Source: Denitromonas halophila (GTDB lineage: Bacteria > Pseudomonadota > Gammaproteobacteria > Burkholderiales > Rhodocyclaceae). Taken from it: DNA of 64,000 nt. The position numbers and the translations under genes are program-made. The notes beneath the pieces are model-generated. The model was not told the origin of the DNA and did not search any database. It was given only the letters and a program-made list of their open reading frames with translations. Shown here piece after piece: positions 17,477 through 26,871 of this stretch. Position 1 is the stretch's first letter. Every line of letters begins with the position of its first letter. Location: positions 434,001 to 498,000 of the forward strand of contig NZ_VMNK01000003.1 of NCBI RefSeq assembly GCF_007625155.1, given 5' to 3'.

Positions 17477-18082
17477 TCACTCGGACCGGCACGCCCAGGC
17501 CAGCGCATCCTCCAACCGGTCATTACCCCAGAACATCTCATCGCCGACAAGCAAGGTGGGCGCACCGAAGATGCCGCGCTCAGCGGCCTGCTCGGTCTGC
17601 CGGCGCAAGGCCAGCTTGTTAGCCGGCGCCAGCGCCGCGTCGATCAGCTGGGCAGCGGGCAGATCGAGCGCAGAGAGGATATCGACGATCACCTCTGGCT
17701 GACCGATATCGCGGTCCTCGCCGAAATTGGCCCGCATCGCCGCCCGGGCGAAATCGGCAATCCAGGGCTGATCCTGCCCGAGCCTGGCCACACGGGCCGC
17801 GAGCAGGCCGTTGCGCGGAAACTGACTGGGCAGGTGGAAGGGGATGTCGTACTTGGCCGCCAACCGCGCCATGTCCCGCCACATGTAGCGCCCCTTGGGC
17901 GGATAGATATTGAAGGGCGAATCGTTCCAGCCCAGACTCAGGAACACCGGGCCGAGCAGAAAAGGGCGCCAGTGCAGCGTCACGCCCGCGGCACGCGCAG
18001 CGGATTCAACGCGCATCACGGCGAGGTAAGAATAGGAACTGGCGAACTCGAACCAGATCTCGACAGGCTGTGGGGCACTCAT
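17477..18082 (-). CDS. 2-hydroxychromene-2-carboxylate isomerase/DsbA-like protein
   Basis: Thioredoxin-fold protein of 201 residues in the kappa-class GST/HCCA isomerase family. It has the N-terminal VEIWFEFASSYSYLAVMRVE (the SSYSYLA segment binds the glutathione thiol in the family), a helical insertion, and the cis-proline motif RGIFGAPTLLVGDEMFWGNDRL. It lacks a CxxC motif, which argues against a DsbA oxidase. Isomerisation in aromatic degradation is the family activity, but no naphthalene-type genes are nearby, so a general glutathione-dependent role is as likely. Confidence 0.85.
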   Translation of the reverse strand: MSAPQPVEIWFEFASSYSYLAVMRVESAARAAGVTLHWRPFLLGPVFLSLGWNDSPFNIYPPKGRYMWRDMARLAAKYDIPFHLPSQFPRNGLLAARVARLGQDQPWIADFARAAMRANFGEDRDIGQPEVIVDILSALDLPAAQLIDAALAPANKLALRRQTEQAAERGIFGAPTLLVGDEMFWGNDRLEDALAWACRSE

Positions 18083-18291
18083 GGGCGCGGCGTCTCCTTG
18101 AAGAATTCACATAGCGTGGCCACCGCCTCGGCCAAGGCTTTGTCAGACCACGCTTATCCGCAGGATAGTCCGAGCCGACCGCCAGCACATCCTCGCCGCG
18201 GCAGCCGCCGCCTGCCATCATCATCGCTGGCCGGCGTGCGCTGCCGGCTGCCCCCTTGCGATTCGCGGGGGCACGGCCGGCCGTCGCGCAA

Positions 18292-18642
18292 TCAATGCTG
18301 CGGCAGCGACCGCATGTACTGTCGCACGGCGCAACTGGCGCGGCTGCTCCAGCGCGGATCAAACAAGCCGACCAGCCACCGCCCGATCGAGGGGCGCTGC
18401 GTTGGCGCCGCGCGGCGGGTGATCAACACCTCGGCGCCGTCACTGGCGGTCATCACCGTCGCGGTCGGCAAATCCAGCACCACGGACTGTCCCGGTGCGA
18501 GCAAGACATCGCGATGATCGCCGTACTGGGTGATCCACACGCCGCCGGCCTGACAGCTGACTTCGGCGTAAGCCATCTGCGCCAGCACCAGGGTGGTGCG
18601 CGGGGTCAGGGTGACGGTTTCGCATGCAATAATTTCAGCCAT
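18292..18642 (-). CDS. DUF2917 domain-containing protein
   Basis: Protein of 116 residues matching the DUF2917 pattern: a small beta-rich, cupin-like fold with the core GGVWITQYGDHRDVLLAPGQSVVL. Such proteins are common in Betaproteobacteria beside LysR regulators and are uncharacterised. Here the LysR gene at 18763 is divergent, with 120 bases between them, so the regulator may control this gene. The C-terminal 35 residues are basic and not conserved in my memory of the family. Confidence 0.8.
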   Translation of the reverse strand: MAEIIACETVTLTPRTTLVLAQMAYAEVSCQAGGVWITQYGDHRDVLLAPGQSVVLDLPTATVMTASDGAEVLITRRAAPTQRPSIGRWLVGLFDPRWSSRASCAVRQYMRSLPQH

Positions 18643-18762
18643 GATGGCATCCTCCGGTAATCGCCCGCCGGCCGCGGATACGGTGGCGGGTTGATCAAAG
18701 TATCGTCAGCAGCTAGGCTGTGGACAAACGGTCAATTTGCATCACATGGATGCGAATAACGC

Positions 18763-19680
18763 ATGGATAGCTCACTCCTCCGACTGCCCCCGCTCGATCC
18801 GCTACGCGGCTTTCTTGCCGCCGCACGTCATCTGTCTTTCACCTTGGCGGCGGAAGAACTGTGCTTGAGCCAGTCGGCCATCAGCCGCCAGGTCCAGACC
18901 CTGGAAGCGGCGCTCGGCGTAAAGTTGTTCGTCCGCGCCACGCGCAGCCTGGCGCTCACCGAGGCGGGGCGTCGACTCGCCGTCGGCGCCGAGGGCTGGC
19001 TGACCGACTATGGCCGTCTGGCCACGCGGCTCAAGCAACCGGCGCGGCCGACGGTCAATATCACCGCCAGCGTGGGCATCTCGGCGCTGTGGCTGGTGCC
19101 GCAACTGCGCGACTTCCAAAGCGCCCATCCCGAAATCGACGTACGCATCTCGACCACCAACCGGGTCATCGACCTGACCCACGAGGACATCGACCTGGCG
19201 CTGCGCTACTGCGCCGACCGGGATGCCCCCAAGACCAGCTGGCGGCTGTTCGGCGACACGCTTTTGCCGGTAGCGCATCCGTCGATCGGCAGCGATCTGG
19301 TACTCGACGCGCAGTCCCTGCCCAATCAGGTGCTGCTCGATTTCGATGGCGGCGGCCATGCCTGGTTGAGCTGGACACCCTGGCTCGCGGCCGAGGGCCT
19401 GGACGATATTCAGCCCCGCAGCTGCCTGCGCTTCAGCCACTACGACCAGCTCATTCACGCCGCCCTCGCCGGCCAGGGGCTGGCCATCGGTCGCATGGAA
19501 ATGCTCGAACCGCTGCTGCGCGAAGGCCGCCTGGTGCCGGTCGGCATCAACCGCCGAGCCATCGAGGGGCGCGGCATCTGGCTGATTCCCGCCCCCGGCC
19601 CGATGCGGCCCGAAGTCGACGTGTTTGCCGCCTGGGTGCGCCGCGTCGCCGGCCAAAGTGCCACCTCGCGCGACACATGA
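18763..19680 (+). CDS. LysR family transcriptional regulator (GcvA-like)
   Basis: LysR-type regulator of 305 residues. The winged helix-turn-helix spans about residues 10-70 (LRGFLAAARHLSFTLAAEELCLSQSAISRQVQTLE), followed by a periplasmic-binding-like sensor domain. The sensor has the GcvA-subgroup phrase NITASVGISALWLVPQLRDF and the DIDLALRYC motif. It is divergent from the DUF2917 gene, a pairing seen repeatedly in Betaproteobacteria, which makes DUF2917 its likely target. The effector is unknown. Confidence 0.92.
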   Translation: MDSSLLRLPPLDPLRGFLAAARHLSFTLAAEELCLSQSAISRQVQTLEAALGVKLFVRATRSLALTEAGRRLAVGAEGWLTDYGRLATRLKQPARPTVNITASVGISALWLVPQLRDFQSAHPEIDVRISTTNRVIDLTHEDIDLALRYCADRDAPKTSWRLFGDTLLPVAHPSIGSDLVLDAQSLPNQVLLDFDGGGHAWLSWTPWLAAEGLDDIQPRSCLRFSHYDQLIHAALAGQGLAIGRMEMLEPLLREGRLVPVGINRRAIEGRGIWLIPAPGPMRPEVDVFAAWVRRVAGQSATSRDT

Positions 19681-19771
19681 ACGCTCATCCGCAACATGTC
19701 TGCCAGCGGTGGCCGGCACGCACCGGCTCGGTTAGCATCGACACTTGCATCACCACCGGGGAGCGCCGAGC

Positions 19772-20356
19772 TTGGCGATCGCACTCAGACGACATCGACG
19801 CAGCCTGATCGCATTGCTCTGCCTGCTCGGCTGCGCGCCGCTGCTTGCACGAACGCCGGCACGTATCGACCAGCGCACCTATCCGGTGGATCTCGCCAAC
19901 GCCACCGACTTGCGTCGCTCCCTCTCCGCGGCCTCGCCCATCCGCGAAGGCGGCCGGGTCTATCACGGCTACACCCGCTGGTTCGTGCGCTGGCGCAGCG
20001 TCTGGCGGGTCGATAACGGCCTGTGCCGCATGCAACGCGTAAGCACCGAGGTGGACATCGAATTCACCCTGCCAAAGGCCACCCGTCTGCCGCACGATCA
20101 CGCATCGCAACAGCGCTACACCGATTACCTGAAAGCCCTGCGCACCCACGAGCAAGGCCACGCCGACGTTGCCATGCAGGCCGCCCAACAGATCAAACGG
20201 GCGCTGATGGCCGTCCCGCCGCAGCCCGACTGCGACCAGCTCTCGGCGACCGCCAACGCGCGCGGTCATGCCATCATTGAGCAGGCTCGCGCAAACGAGC
20301 GCGCCTACGACGACCGCACCGGCCACGGCCGCACCCAGGGCGCCTTTCTCGACTAA
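19772..20356 (+). CDS. DUF922 family secreted putative metalloprotease
   Basis: Protein of about 194 residues with a signal peptide (ALRRHRRSLIALLCLLGC) and a possible lipobox LLGC. The putative zinc site is HEQGHAD in KALRTHEQGHADVAMQAA, the mark of DUF922 proteins, which are predicted secreted zinc-dependent proteases. The start is uncertain: TTG 19772 follows GGGGAG by eight bases and gives a good signal peptide, while TTG 19745 adds MHHHRGAPS; no ATG is available. It is followed 21 bases later by the PLP enzyme gene. Confidence 0.72.
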   Translation: MAIALRRHRRSLIALLCLLGCAPLLARTPARIDQRTYPVDLANATDLRRSLSAASPIREGGRVYHGYTRWFVRWRSVWRVDNGLCRMQRVSTEVDIEFTLPKATRLPHDHASQQRYTDYLKALRTHEQGHADVAMQAAQQIKRALMAVPPQPDCDQLSATANARGHAIIEQARANERAYDDRTGHGRTQGAFLD

Positions 20357-20377
20357 CGCCCGCCCAAGGACCTGCCC

Positions 20378-21433
20378 ATGACCCCCTGGATTCACGACGC
20401 CCTGCGCAAGATCGACGCCGACTACCAACGCTCGGCCGACACCCACCTGATCCCGCTGACGGTGCCGTCCATTGCGCCGATCCAGCTCTATCTCAAGGAT
20501 GAGTCGACGCACCCCACCGGCAGCCTCAAGCATCGGCTGGCGCGCTCGCTGTTTTTGTACGGGCTGTGCAATGGCTGGATTCGCGAGGGCACCACCATCG
20601 TCGAGGCCTCCTCGGGCAGCACCGCGGTGTCCGAAGCCTATTTCGCCCGCCTGCTTGGCCTGCCCTTCGTTGCGGTCATGCCGGCGACCACCTCGCAGAA
20701 GAAGATCGACCAGATCACCTTCTATGGCGGTCAGTGCCATCTGGTCACCACCCGCGACATCTACGCCGAAGCGGCGCAGCTGGCGGCGGCCAGGGGCGGG
20801 CACTACATGGACCAGTTCACCTACGCCGAGCGCGTCACCGACTGGCGCGGCAACAACAATATCGCCGAATCCATCTTTGCCCAGATGGCCGCCGAACCCG
20901 ATCCCATTCCACGCTGGGTGGTGGTCAGCGCCGGCACCGGCGGCACCTCGGCCACCATTGGCCGCTTCCTGCGCTACAAGCGCTTCCATACCGAGCTGTG
21001 CGTTGCCGACCCCGAAAACTCGGTCTTTTACGACCATTTTCTCGACCCCAGCACCTCACCCACGCTGGCGGTCGGCTCACGCATCGAAGGCATCGGCCGA
21101 CCACGGGTCGAGCCGTCCTTCAACCCCTCGGTGGTCGATCTGATGATCAAGGTACCCGATGCGGCCAGTCTGGCCACCATCCACCTGCTCGAAACCCTGC
21201 TCCAGCGCAAGGCCGGCGGCTCGACCGGCACCAACCTCTACGCCGCCTTTCAGCTGTGCGCACGCATGAAAGCGGCGGGCGAGACCGGCAGCGTGGTGAC
21301 CATGCTGTGCGACGCGGGCGAGCGCTACCTCGACACCTATTACAACCCCGAGTGGATCGCCCGTCAGGGCCTGGACCTGGCGCCCTACAACGCCAGGCTG
21401 GAGCACTTCATGACGACGGGCGAGCTGGATTAG
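20378..21433 (+). CDS. PLP-dependent cysteine synthase/desulfhydrase family protein
   Basis: Fold-type II PLP enzyme of 351 residues. The PLP lysine lies in [15 protein letters not shown], the phosphate loop is [19 protein letters not shown], and the C-terminal [16 protein letters not shown] block is typical of the cysteine synthase superfamily. Length and details resemble the Cds1-type L-cysteine desulfhydrases (H2S, pyruvate, ammonia) more than CysK/CysM, since the substrate loop reads [15 protein letters not shown]. Cysteine breakdown is therefore the first guess; cysteine or other amino-acid synthesis remains possible. It is convergent with benE, with a 4-base overlap at the stop codons. 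Confidence 0.85.
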   Translation: MTPWIHDALRKIDADYQRSADTHLIPLTVPSIAPIQLYLKDESTHPTGSLKHRLARSLFLYGLCNGWIREGTTIVEASSGSTAVSEAYFARLLGLPFVAVMPATTSQKKIDQITFYGGQCHLVTTRDIYAEAAQLAAARGGHYMDQFTYAERVTDWRGNNNIAESIFAQMAAEPDPIPRWVVVSAGTGGTSATIGRFLRYKRFHTELCVADPENSVFYDHFLDPSTSPTLAVGSRIEGIGRPRVEPSFNPSVVDLMIKVPDAASLATIHLLETLLQRKAGGSTGTNLYAAFQLCARMKAAGETGSVVTMLCDAGERYLDTYYNPEWIARQGLDLAPYNARLEHFMTTGELD

Positions 21434-22608
21434 GACGCCGCGGCGGGCTTCTTGAGCGCCACCAGGGTGAGCCCGCCCAGCACCAGGCCCCAGAAGGCCG
21501 AGCCGATACCGAACAAGCTCATGCCCGAGGCCGTGGCCAGAAACGTCACCAAGGCCGCCTCGCGGGTGTCATCCGCTTTCACCGCCAGCGACAAGGCATT
21601 GCCGATGGTGCCCAGCAAGGCCAGCCCGGCCACCGCCAGCACCAACTCCTTCGGGAAGGCCGCAAACAATGCGCCGATCGTCGCGCCAAACACCCCCAGC
21701 AGCACCGCAAACATGCCCGAAAAGATCGCCGCGAGATAACGTCTCGCGGGGTCTTCGTCGGCCTCCGGGCCCATGCAGATCGCCGCGGTGATGGCGGCCA
21801 GGTTGATCGCAAAGCCACCAAACGGCGCCAGCACCAGCGTGGCCACGCCGGTGGTGGTGATCAGCGGCGAGATCGGCGGGTGATAGCCCGCTGCACGCAT
21901 CACCGCAACGCCCGGAATGTTCTGCGAGGCCATGGTCACGATGAACAGCGGCAGCCCAACGCCGATCAGCGTCTGCCAGTTGAAGGCCGGCGTCACCCAC
22001 ACCGGCGTACTCACCGCCAGCTGCACCGTATCCAGATGCAGCGCGCCGGTGATGGCGGCAATGGCGGTGCCGATCGCCAGCACCATCAAGATCACATAGC
22101 GCGGCCACCACCGTTTGAACACCAGATAGGCCGCGAGCATCGCCATCACCAGCCAGAAGTTCGTCGTCAGTGACACGAACACATCCATGCCGAAACGCAG
22201 CAACACCCCCGCCAGCATCGCCGCCGCCAGCGCGATTGGCAGGCGGTGCATGGCGCGCTCGAACCAGCCGGTCACACCAAACAGCGTGATCAACGCGCCA
22301 CAAAACACAAAGGCGCCCATCACCTCGGCCATCGGCACGCCGCTCAGACTGCCCACCAGCAAAGCCGCGCCCGGCGTGGACCAGGCCGTCACCACCGGCA
22401 CCTTGTAGCGCCACGACAGCAGGATCGTGGTCAGCCCCATGCCGACCGCCAGCGCGCCAATCCATGACGACACCTGCGCCGGGGTGGCACCCGCCTGCTC
22501 GGCCGCCTGAAAGATCAGCACCGCCGAACTGGTGAAGCCGATCAACACGGTGACAAAGCCGGTCACCAGCGCCGACAATGAAAAAAACGGGCGTGCAAAT
22601 GTGCTCAT
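21430..22608 (-). CDS. benE: BenE family benzoate/H+ symporter
   Basis: Inner-membrane transporter of the BenE family, 392 residues with about 11-12 hydrophobic helices. It imports benzoate or related aromatic acids with protons. Family marks are [20 protein letters not shown] near the N-terminus, WSTPGAALL, and [21 protein letters not shown] began it at ATG 22608 ([17 protein letters not shown]); the longer frame to 22851 runs into the divergent gene region. No benzoate-degradation genes are nearby, so the substrate is only inferred from the family. Confidence 0.9.
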   Translation of the reverse strand: MSTFARPFFSLSALVTGFVTVLIGFTSSAVLIFQAAEQAGATPAQVSSWIGALAVGMGLTTILLSWRYKVPVVTAWSTPGAALLVGSLSGVPMAEVMGAFVFCGALITLFGVTGWFERAMHRLPIALAAAMLAGVLLRFGMDVFVSLTTNFWLVMAMLAAYLVFKRWWPRYVILMVLAIGTAIAAITGALHLDTVQLAVSTPVWVTPAFNWQTLIGVGLPLFIVTMASQNIPGVAVMRAAGYHPPISPLITTTGVATLVLAPFGGFAINLAAITAAICMGPEADEDPARRYLAAIFSGMFAVLLGVFGATIGALFAAFPKELVLAVAGLALLGTIGNALSLAVKADDTREAALVTFLATASGMSLFGIGSAFWGLVLGGLTLVALKKPAAAS

Positions 22609-22756
22609 AAGGCCTGCCTGAAAAGAACCTCGACAAGCATACGACAGCACCCCGCGCCGAAACAGCACACTTCGCTCGCCGAATTCCAGGCCGCCGTCGC
22701 CCACGCAAGACCGCACAGGGCTAAAATTCACCCACTCTTCGCCGTAAACCTCTGAC

Positions 22757-23290
22757 ATGCCTTCACGCCAACCCCAGATCGCGCCCATCGCTCGTTCTCG
22801 CCCATTGCTGACGCTTGTCACCATGCTTTCACTCAGCGGCTGCGCCTCCATTCAAAACGCAGTCGACACAGTCAAGGCCAAGCTCCCGGCACCCGCCGAA
22901 CAAACTGACGTGTCCGACACCGACACCACCACCGAAACGGCCCCTGTCCAGGCGCCGGCCAAACGCCCCATCAAACCGGTTCGCAAGCCGGCAGCGCCAC
23001 CTCCCGCGCCAACCCCCTCACCCCCGCCCCCCGCACCGGCCACGCCCGCACCGGTCACGCGCCTAGCGTCGCGACCGACCATCGCCGGCCCGGCCTGGCT
23101 CGCCAAGTGCGCCACTCTCCAAAGCGCCGGAGGCGCGGTCCGCTGCGACGCCGACAGCCTGCTCGCCCGCCCCTCGGCCACGGTTCAGGTGTTCACCCGC
23201 GACCCGGCACTGGCGGTCAAAACCAGTGGCGGCGACATCACCCTGCGCCCCGGCCTGCCCCACCGTTACCGCTTCTTCGTATTGCCCTGA
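22757..23290 (+). CDS. Proline-rich lipoprotein, uncharacterised
   Basis: Protein of 177 residues with a lipoprotein signal (LLTLVTMLSLSGC, cysteine near residue 33). It has a low-complexity Pro/Ala/Lys linker (about 70-100) and a small C-terminal domain with two cysteines (AKCATLQSAGGAVRCDADSLL) that could form a disulphide. The linker would let the domain reach across the periplasm. No family recognised. It lies between divergent benE and argC. The start might be the internal ATG giving MLSLSGCA, but that would remove the positive n-region, so the upstream ATG is kept. Confidence 0.7.
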   Translation: MPSRQPQIAPIARSRPLLTLVTMLSLSGCASIQNAVDTVKAKLPAPAEQTDVSDTDTTTETAPVQAPAKRPIKPVRKPAAPPPAPTPSPPPPAPATPAPVTRLASRPTIAGPAWLAKCATLQSAGGAVRCDADSLLARPSATVQVFTRDPALAVKTSGGDITLRPGLPHRYRFFVLP

Positions 23291-23367
23291 ACGCGCCGGC
23301 CATTTGGCGGTGCGCTCATCCGGGCTAGAATGGCGTTTTGAATTCACGCTCGCAGCGGAGCCCTGCC

Positions 23368-24327
23368 ATGACTTACAAGGTATTCATCGACGGCCGTCAC
23401 GGCACCACCGGCCTGAAAATCGACGAGCGGCTCGCCCTGCGCGACGATGTCGAGATCCTCACCATCCCCGACGCCCAGCGCAAGGACGCCACGGTCAAGG
23501 CCGAGTACATCAACAGCGCCGATGTGGTCTTCCTGTGCCTGCCCGACGCGGCGTCGAAAGAATCGGTATCGCTGCTCAAGCCCGACAACACCCGCACCCG
23601 CTTCCTCGACGCCAGCACCGCCCACCGCACGAATCCGGACTGGGTGTATGGCCTGCCGGAACTCAACCCCGGCCACCGCGAGCGCGTGCGCACCGCGCAG
23701 AAAGTCGCCGTACCCGGCTGCCACGCCAGCGGCTTCATCATGCTCATGCATCCGCTGGTCGCCGCCGGCATCGTGCCGGCCGACTACCCGGCCACCACCT
23801 ACTCGATCACCGGCTACAGCGGCGGCGGCAAGGAAATGATCGCCAGCTATGAAGACGCCGGCGAACTGGGCGACGCCATGCGCAGCCCGCGCTTCTACGC
23901 GCTCGGCCTGGCCCACAAGCACCTGCCCGAAATGCAGACCCTCACCGGCCTGGCCAACAAACCCTTGTTCACGCCGATTGTCGGCAACTTCGCGCAGGGC
24001 ATGGTGGTCGCCGTGCCGCTGCTGCCGCGCCTGCTCAATCAGCCGGTCAGCGCCGCCGACGTGCAGCACTACTTCGCCGAGTACTACGCGGGCGAGACCT
24101 TCATCAAGGTCATGCCGGCCGACGCCACGCCGCTGCTCGACAACGGTTTCCTGCCGGCCACCGCCTGCAACGACACCAACCGCGCCGAGATCTTCGTCTT
24201 CGGCCATGGCGAACAGATCCTGCTCGCCGCGCGCTTCGACAACCTCGGCAAGGGCGCCTCGGGCGCCGCCATCCAGTGCATGAACCTGATGCTCGGAGTG
24301 GACGAAGCGACCGGGCTGGCGGTGTAA
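23368..24327 (+). CDS. argC: N-acetyl-gamma-glutamyl-phosphate reductase ArgC (type 2)
   Basis: NADPH-dependent reductase of arginine synthesis, 319 residues, the short (type 2) ArgC form. The N-terminal FIDGRHGTTGLKIDERLA binds the nucleotide, and the catalytic cysteine is in VAVPGCHASGFIMLMHPL. Downstream the YSITGYSGGGKEMIASYE and LAHKHLPEMQTLTGL blocks are typical. ATG 23368 gives the usual MxYKVFIDG start; an in-frame TTG at 23338 adds ten residues. A clean terminator follows. No other arg genes are adjacent. Confidence 0.95.
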   Translation: MTYKVFIDGRHGTTGLKIDERLALRDDVEILTIPDAQRKDATVKAEYINSADVVFLCLPDAASKESVSLLKPDNTRTRFLDASTAHRTNPDWVYGLPELNPGHRERVRTAQKVAVPGCHASGFIMLMHPLVAAGIVPADYPATTYSITGYSGGGKEMIASYEDAGELGDAMRSPRFYALGLAHKHLPEMQTLTGLANKPLFTPIVGNFAQGMVVAVPLLPRLLNQPVSAADVQHYFAEYYAGETFIKVMPADATPLLDNGFLPATACNDTNRAEIFVFGHGEQILLAARFDNLGKGASGAAIQCMNLMLGVDEATGLAV

Positions 24328-24348
24328 GCGATCCCGCGCCCCGTCAAC

Positions 24349-24378
24349 GAACCCGGCCTACGTGCCGGGTTCTTTTTT
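24349..24378 (+). terminator. Rho-independent terminator after argC
   Basis: GAACCCGGC pairs with GCCGGGTTC around CTACGT and is followed by six T. It acts only on the plus strand. Confidence 0.92.
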
Positions 24379-24393
24379 GCCTGCCGCCGGTGC

Positions 24394-26085
24394 TCACTCC
24401 TTGTTGCTGCGCCGGATCGACAGCAGCAGCCATACGCCGCCAATAACCGCGCCGAGAAAGCCGAGCAGCGCATAAGTCGACAGCCCGGCCAGCAGACCGT
24501 CGCCGGCCACGGTCATGACGATCGAGGTGCCGATGATCAATGCCGCGGTGACGATGCCGACGGTCAGCCGGCTCACCGCGCGGTCGATGCGATCGCCGAA
24601 GTGCTTGAGCGGCAGCACCTCGACCTCCACCCGCAGCTTGCCGCGCTTGGCCGCGCGCAACAACTGGCTGAGATCCTGCGGCAGGCCGGTCAGCAGGTCG
24701 GCCGCGCCCCGCGCCGCACGCCAGCCGCGTCGGGCCAGCGCCGCCGGCGACTGGTGGGCGATCATGGTGCGTTCGAGGTAGGGCGCCGCTTCGCCGGCCA
24801 TGTCGAAGTCCGGGTCGAGCTGCCGGCCCATGCCTTCGAGCGAGATGAAGGCCTTGATCAGCAAGGCCAGATCGGCCGGCAGGGTCAGGCGGTTATCGCG
24901 CAGGATGGCCACCAGGTCGGCCAGCATGCCGCTCAGGCTGAGGCGCTTGAGCGGCACGCCCTTGTACTGATCGACAAAGGTGTCGATCTCGTTGTGCAGT
25001 CGCGCCGGGTCGGTGTCGGCGCCGAGGTCCTCGCTATCGCGCCAGTCGAGCAGGATGTTGGCGACGGTCTCCGAGTCACCGGAGACCAGGCCGTGCATCA
25101 AGCTCGCCACCTCGTAGCGGCGCGCTTCGGAGAGCCGCCCGACCATGCCGAAATCGATGAAGGCGATGCGGTTGCCCGGCAGGTAGAAGACATTGCCCGG
25201 GTGCGGGTCGGCATGGAAGAAGCCATCCTCCAGCGTCATCTTCAGCACCGCCTCGGCGCCACGCCGGGCCAGCTGCCGGCGGTCCAGCCCGGTGGCGTCG
25301 ACCGCGGCCAGGTTGCGCCCCGGAATACCGGCGATGTAGTCCTGCACATTGAGCCGCTCGCCGCTCCACTGCCAGTGGATGGCCGGGATCACAATGTCCG
25401 CGTGATCGGCGAAGTGCGACCGGATGCGTTCGGCACTGCGCCCCTCGGCGGCAAAATCGAGCTCACGGCGCAGCGACACGGCGAACTCGCGCACCACGGC
25501 CTGCGGGTGGTAGCGGTGCAGCTCGGGCATGTCGGCGTCGATGATCTCCGCCAGCCGGGTCAGCAGCCGCAAATCGGCCTCGACGGTCGGGCGGATGCCC
25601 GGGCGGCGTACCTTGAGCACCACCTCGCGACCATCATGCAGCGTGGCGCGATACACCTGCGCCAGCGAGGCGGCGGCCAGCGGTTCGGTGTTGAGTTCGG
25701 CAAAGGCGGTTTCAGGCGCCTCGCCGAGGTCTTCGGTGAGCTGGGCGCGCACCGCCTCGAAAGGCACGGCCGGGGCGGCATCCTGCAGCTTGCTCAGCTC
25801 GTCGATCCACTCCGGGGCGAACAGGTCTACCCGGGTGGCGAGGATCTGGCCGAGCTTGACGAAGGTCGGGCCGAGATCTTCGAGCGCACGGCGGGCCCGC
25901 GCTGCCGGCTCGAGTCGGGCAAACTCGTCGGGCACCTGCCAGTGCAAGACCTTGCCGGCCTTGCCCAGCGCGTCGGCCATGCCGAGCCGGCGCACCATGT
26001 CGCCAAAGCCGTAACGGATCAGCACGCCGGCAATGTCCTGCGCGCGCGACAGATCGCGCGCCGCGCCCACCGCTTGCCAGAACAT
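24394..26085 (-). CDS. UbiB/AarF/ABC1 family atypical kinase
   Basis: ABC1 (UbiB/ADCK) family protein of 563 residues, linked to ubiquinone synthesis and membrane lipid handling. The family KxGQ motif is in GPTFVKLGQILATR (about residues 75-88). The nucleotide lysine lies in REVVLKVRRPG, the catalytic region is DGFFHADPHPGNVFY, and the metal site is IAFIDFGMVGRL. Two membrane helices close the protein (about 500-550), as in UbiB. It overlaps the upstream gene by one base (TGATG), so they are coupled. With ubiK 22 kb away and no ubiE/ubiJ nearby, it may be UbiB or a paralogue. Confidence 0.88.
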   Translation of the reverse strand: MFWQAVGAARDLSRAQDIAGVLIRYGFGDMVRRLGMADALGKAGKVLHWQVPDEFARLEPAARARRALEDLGPTFVKLGQILATRVDLFAPEWIDELSKLQDAAPAVPFEAVRAQLTEDLGEAPETAFAELNTEPLAAASLAQVYRATLHDGREVVLKVRRPGIRPTVEADLRLLTRLAEIIDADMPELHRYHPQAVVREFAVSLRRELDFAAEGRSAERIRSHFADHADIVIPAIHWQWSGERLNVQDYIAGIPGRNLAAVDATGLDRRQLARRGAEAVLKMTLEDGFFHADPHPGNVFYLPGNRIAFIDFGMVGRLSEARRYEVASLMHGLVSGDSETVANILLDWRDSEDLGADTDPARLHNEIDTFVDQYKGVPLKRLSLSGMLADLVAILRDNRLTLPADLALLIKAFISLEGMGRQLDPDFDMAGEAAPYLERTMIAHQSPAALARRGWRAARGAADLLTGLPQDLSQLLRAAKRGKLRVEVEVLPLKHFGDRIDRAVSRLTVGIVTAALIIGTSIVMTVAGDGLLAGLSTYALLGFLGAVIGGVWLLLSIRRSNKE

Positions 26086-26729
26086 CAGGCGTCGCGGTCC
26101 GGCGCTTGCAGGCGATCGGCCACACCTTTCAAAAAGCCGGCGGCAATCCCGGCCAGCAGCGCGCCTTGCTGACGCAGGGTGTGTGCCCCGGCCTGCATCT
26201 GCTCCTGGGTCATGTCCGACATCGCCTGCGCCAGCTGCGACACCGCCCCCTTCACCCGACCGCCAACCGCCGTGCCGCTGCTGCGGGCATGCTCGACGAG
26301 GCTGTGCAGCGTGTCGCGCACATGGCCGGACGACTGCCGGGCCGCGTCGCCGAGGGTTTCGATGAACAGCTTTTCGAGCGAGCCGAGGTCGTCCAGCGAC
26401 TGTTTGAGACTCTGCTTCGAGAACTCGCTGCTGCGGCTGGCCGCCTCCTGCATCGCCAGCGTGGTGGCCTCGGCGGCCGAGGCCAGCGCATCGTCGAGGC
26501 CCGCCATGGCCTCACGCAGCGCGTCGGCGTTACGCGGGTCGGGGCGTTCCACGCCCTGCTTCGCGCCGCGCACCACCGCATCCATCACCGATTTGAGCGC
26601 CGCGCTGTCGAGCTGACCTTCCGACAACACCTTGAGCGTGATCTGCCGCACCCGCGCCGACACATCGGCCACCTCGTCTGTGACGGCGGCTTCGACATCG
26701 CGTGCAATCTTGTCCGTATCCTGCATCAT
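26085..26729 (-). CDS. Helical protein coupled to UbiB-like kinase
   Basis: Protein of 214 residues, almost wholly helical by composition, rich in Ala, Ser, Gln and acidic residues, with no signal peptide. One weakly hydrophobic stretch lies near the C-terminus (GALLAGIAAGFLKGVADRL). It resembles the phasin-like or DUF6781-type proteins, but I am not sure of the family. A strong ribosome site (GGAGGGAG) precedes the start. Its stop and the ubiB-like start share one base, which suggests the two proteins act together, perhaps at the membrane. Confidence 0.7.
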   Translation of the reverse strand: MMQDTDKIARDVEAAVTDEVADVSARVRQITLKVLSEGQLDSAALKSVMDAVVRGAKQGVERPDPRNADALREAMAGLDDALASAAEATTLAMQEAASRSSEFSKQSLKQSLDDLGSLEKLFIETLGDAARQSSGHVRDTLHSLVEHARSSGTAVGGRVKGAVSQLAQAMSDMTQEQMQAGAHTLRQQGALLAGIAAGFLKGVADRLQAPDRDA

Positions 26730-26871
26730 GACTCCCTCCGCTTGTGGTCGAAATACGTGATATCAGCAAGCGCGCCACGGCCGGTCCGAGACCGCGCCCA
26801 AGCTCATTTACAGCATATCAGCGCCTGCCGATAGACGGACCCGCGCCGCGGCAAACGGTCGCTCAGGGCGC

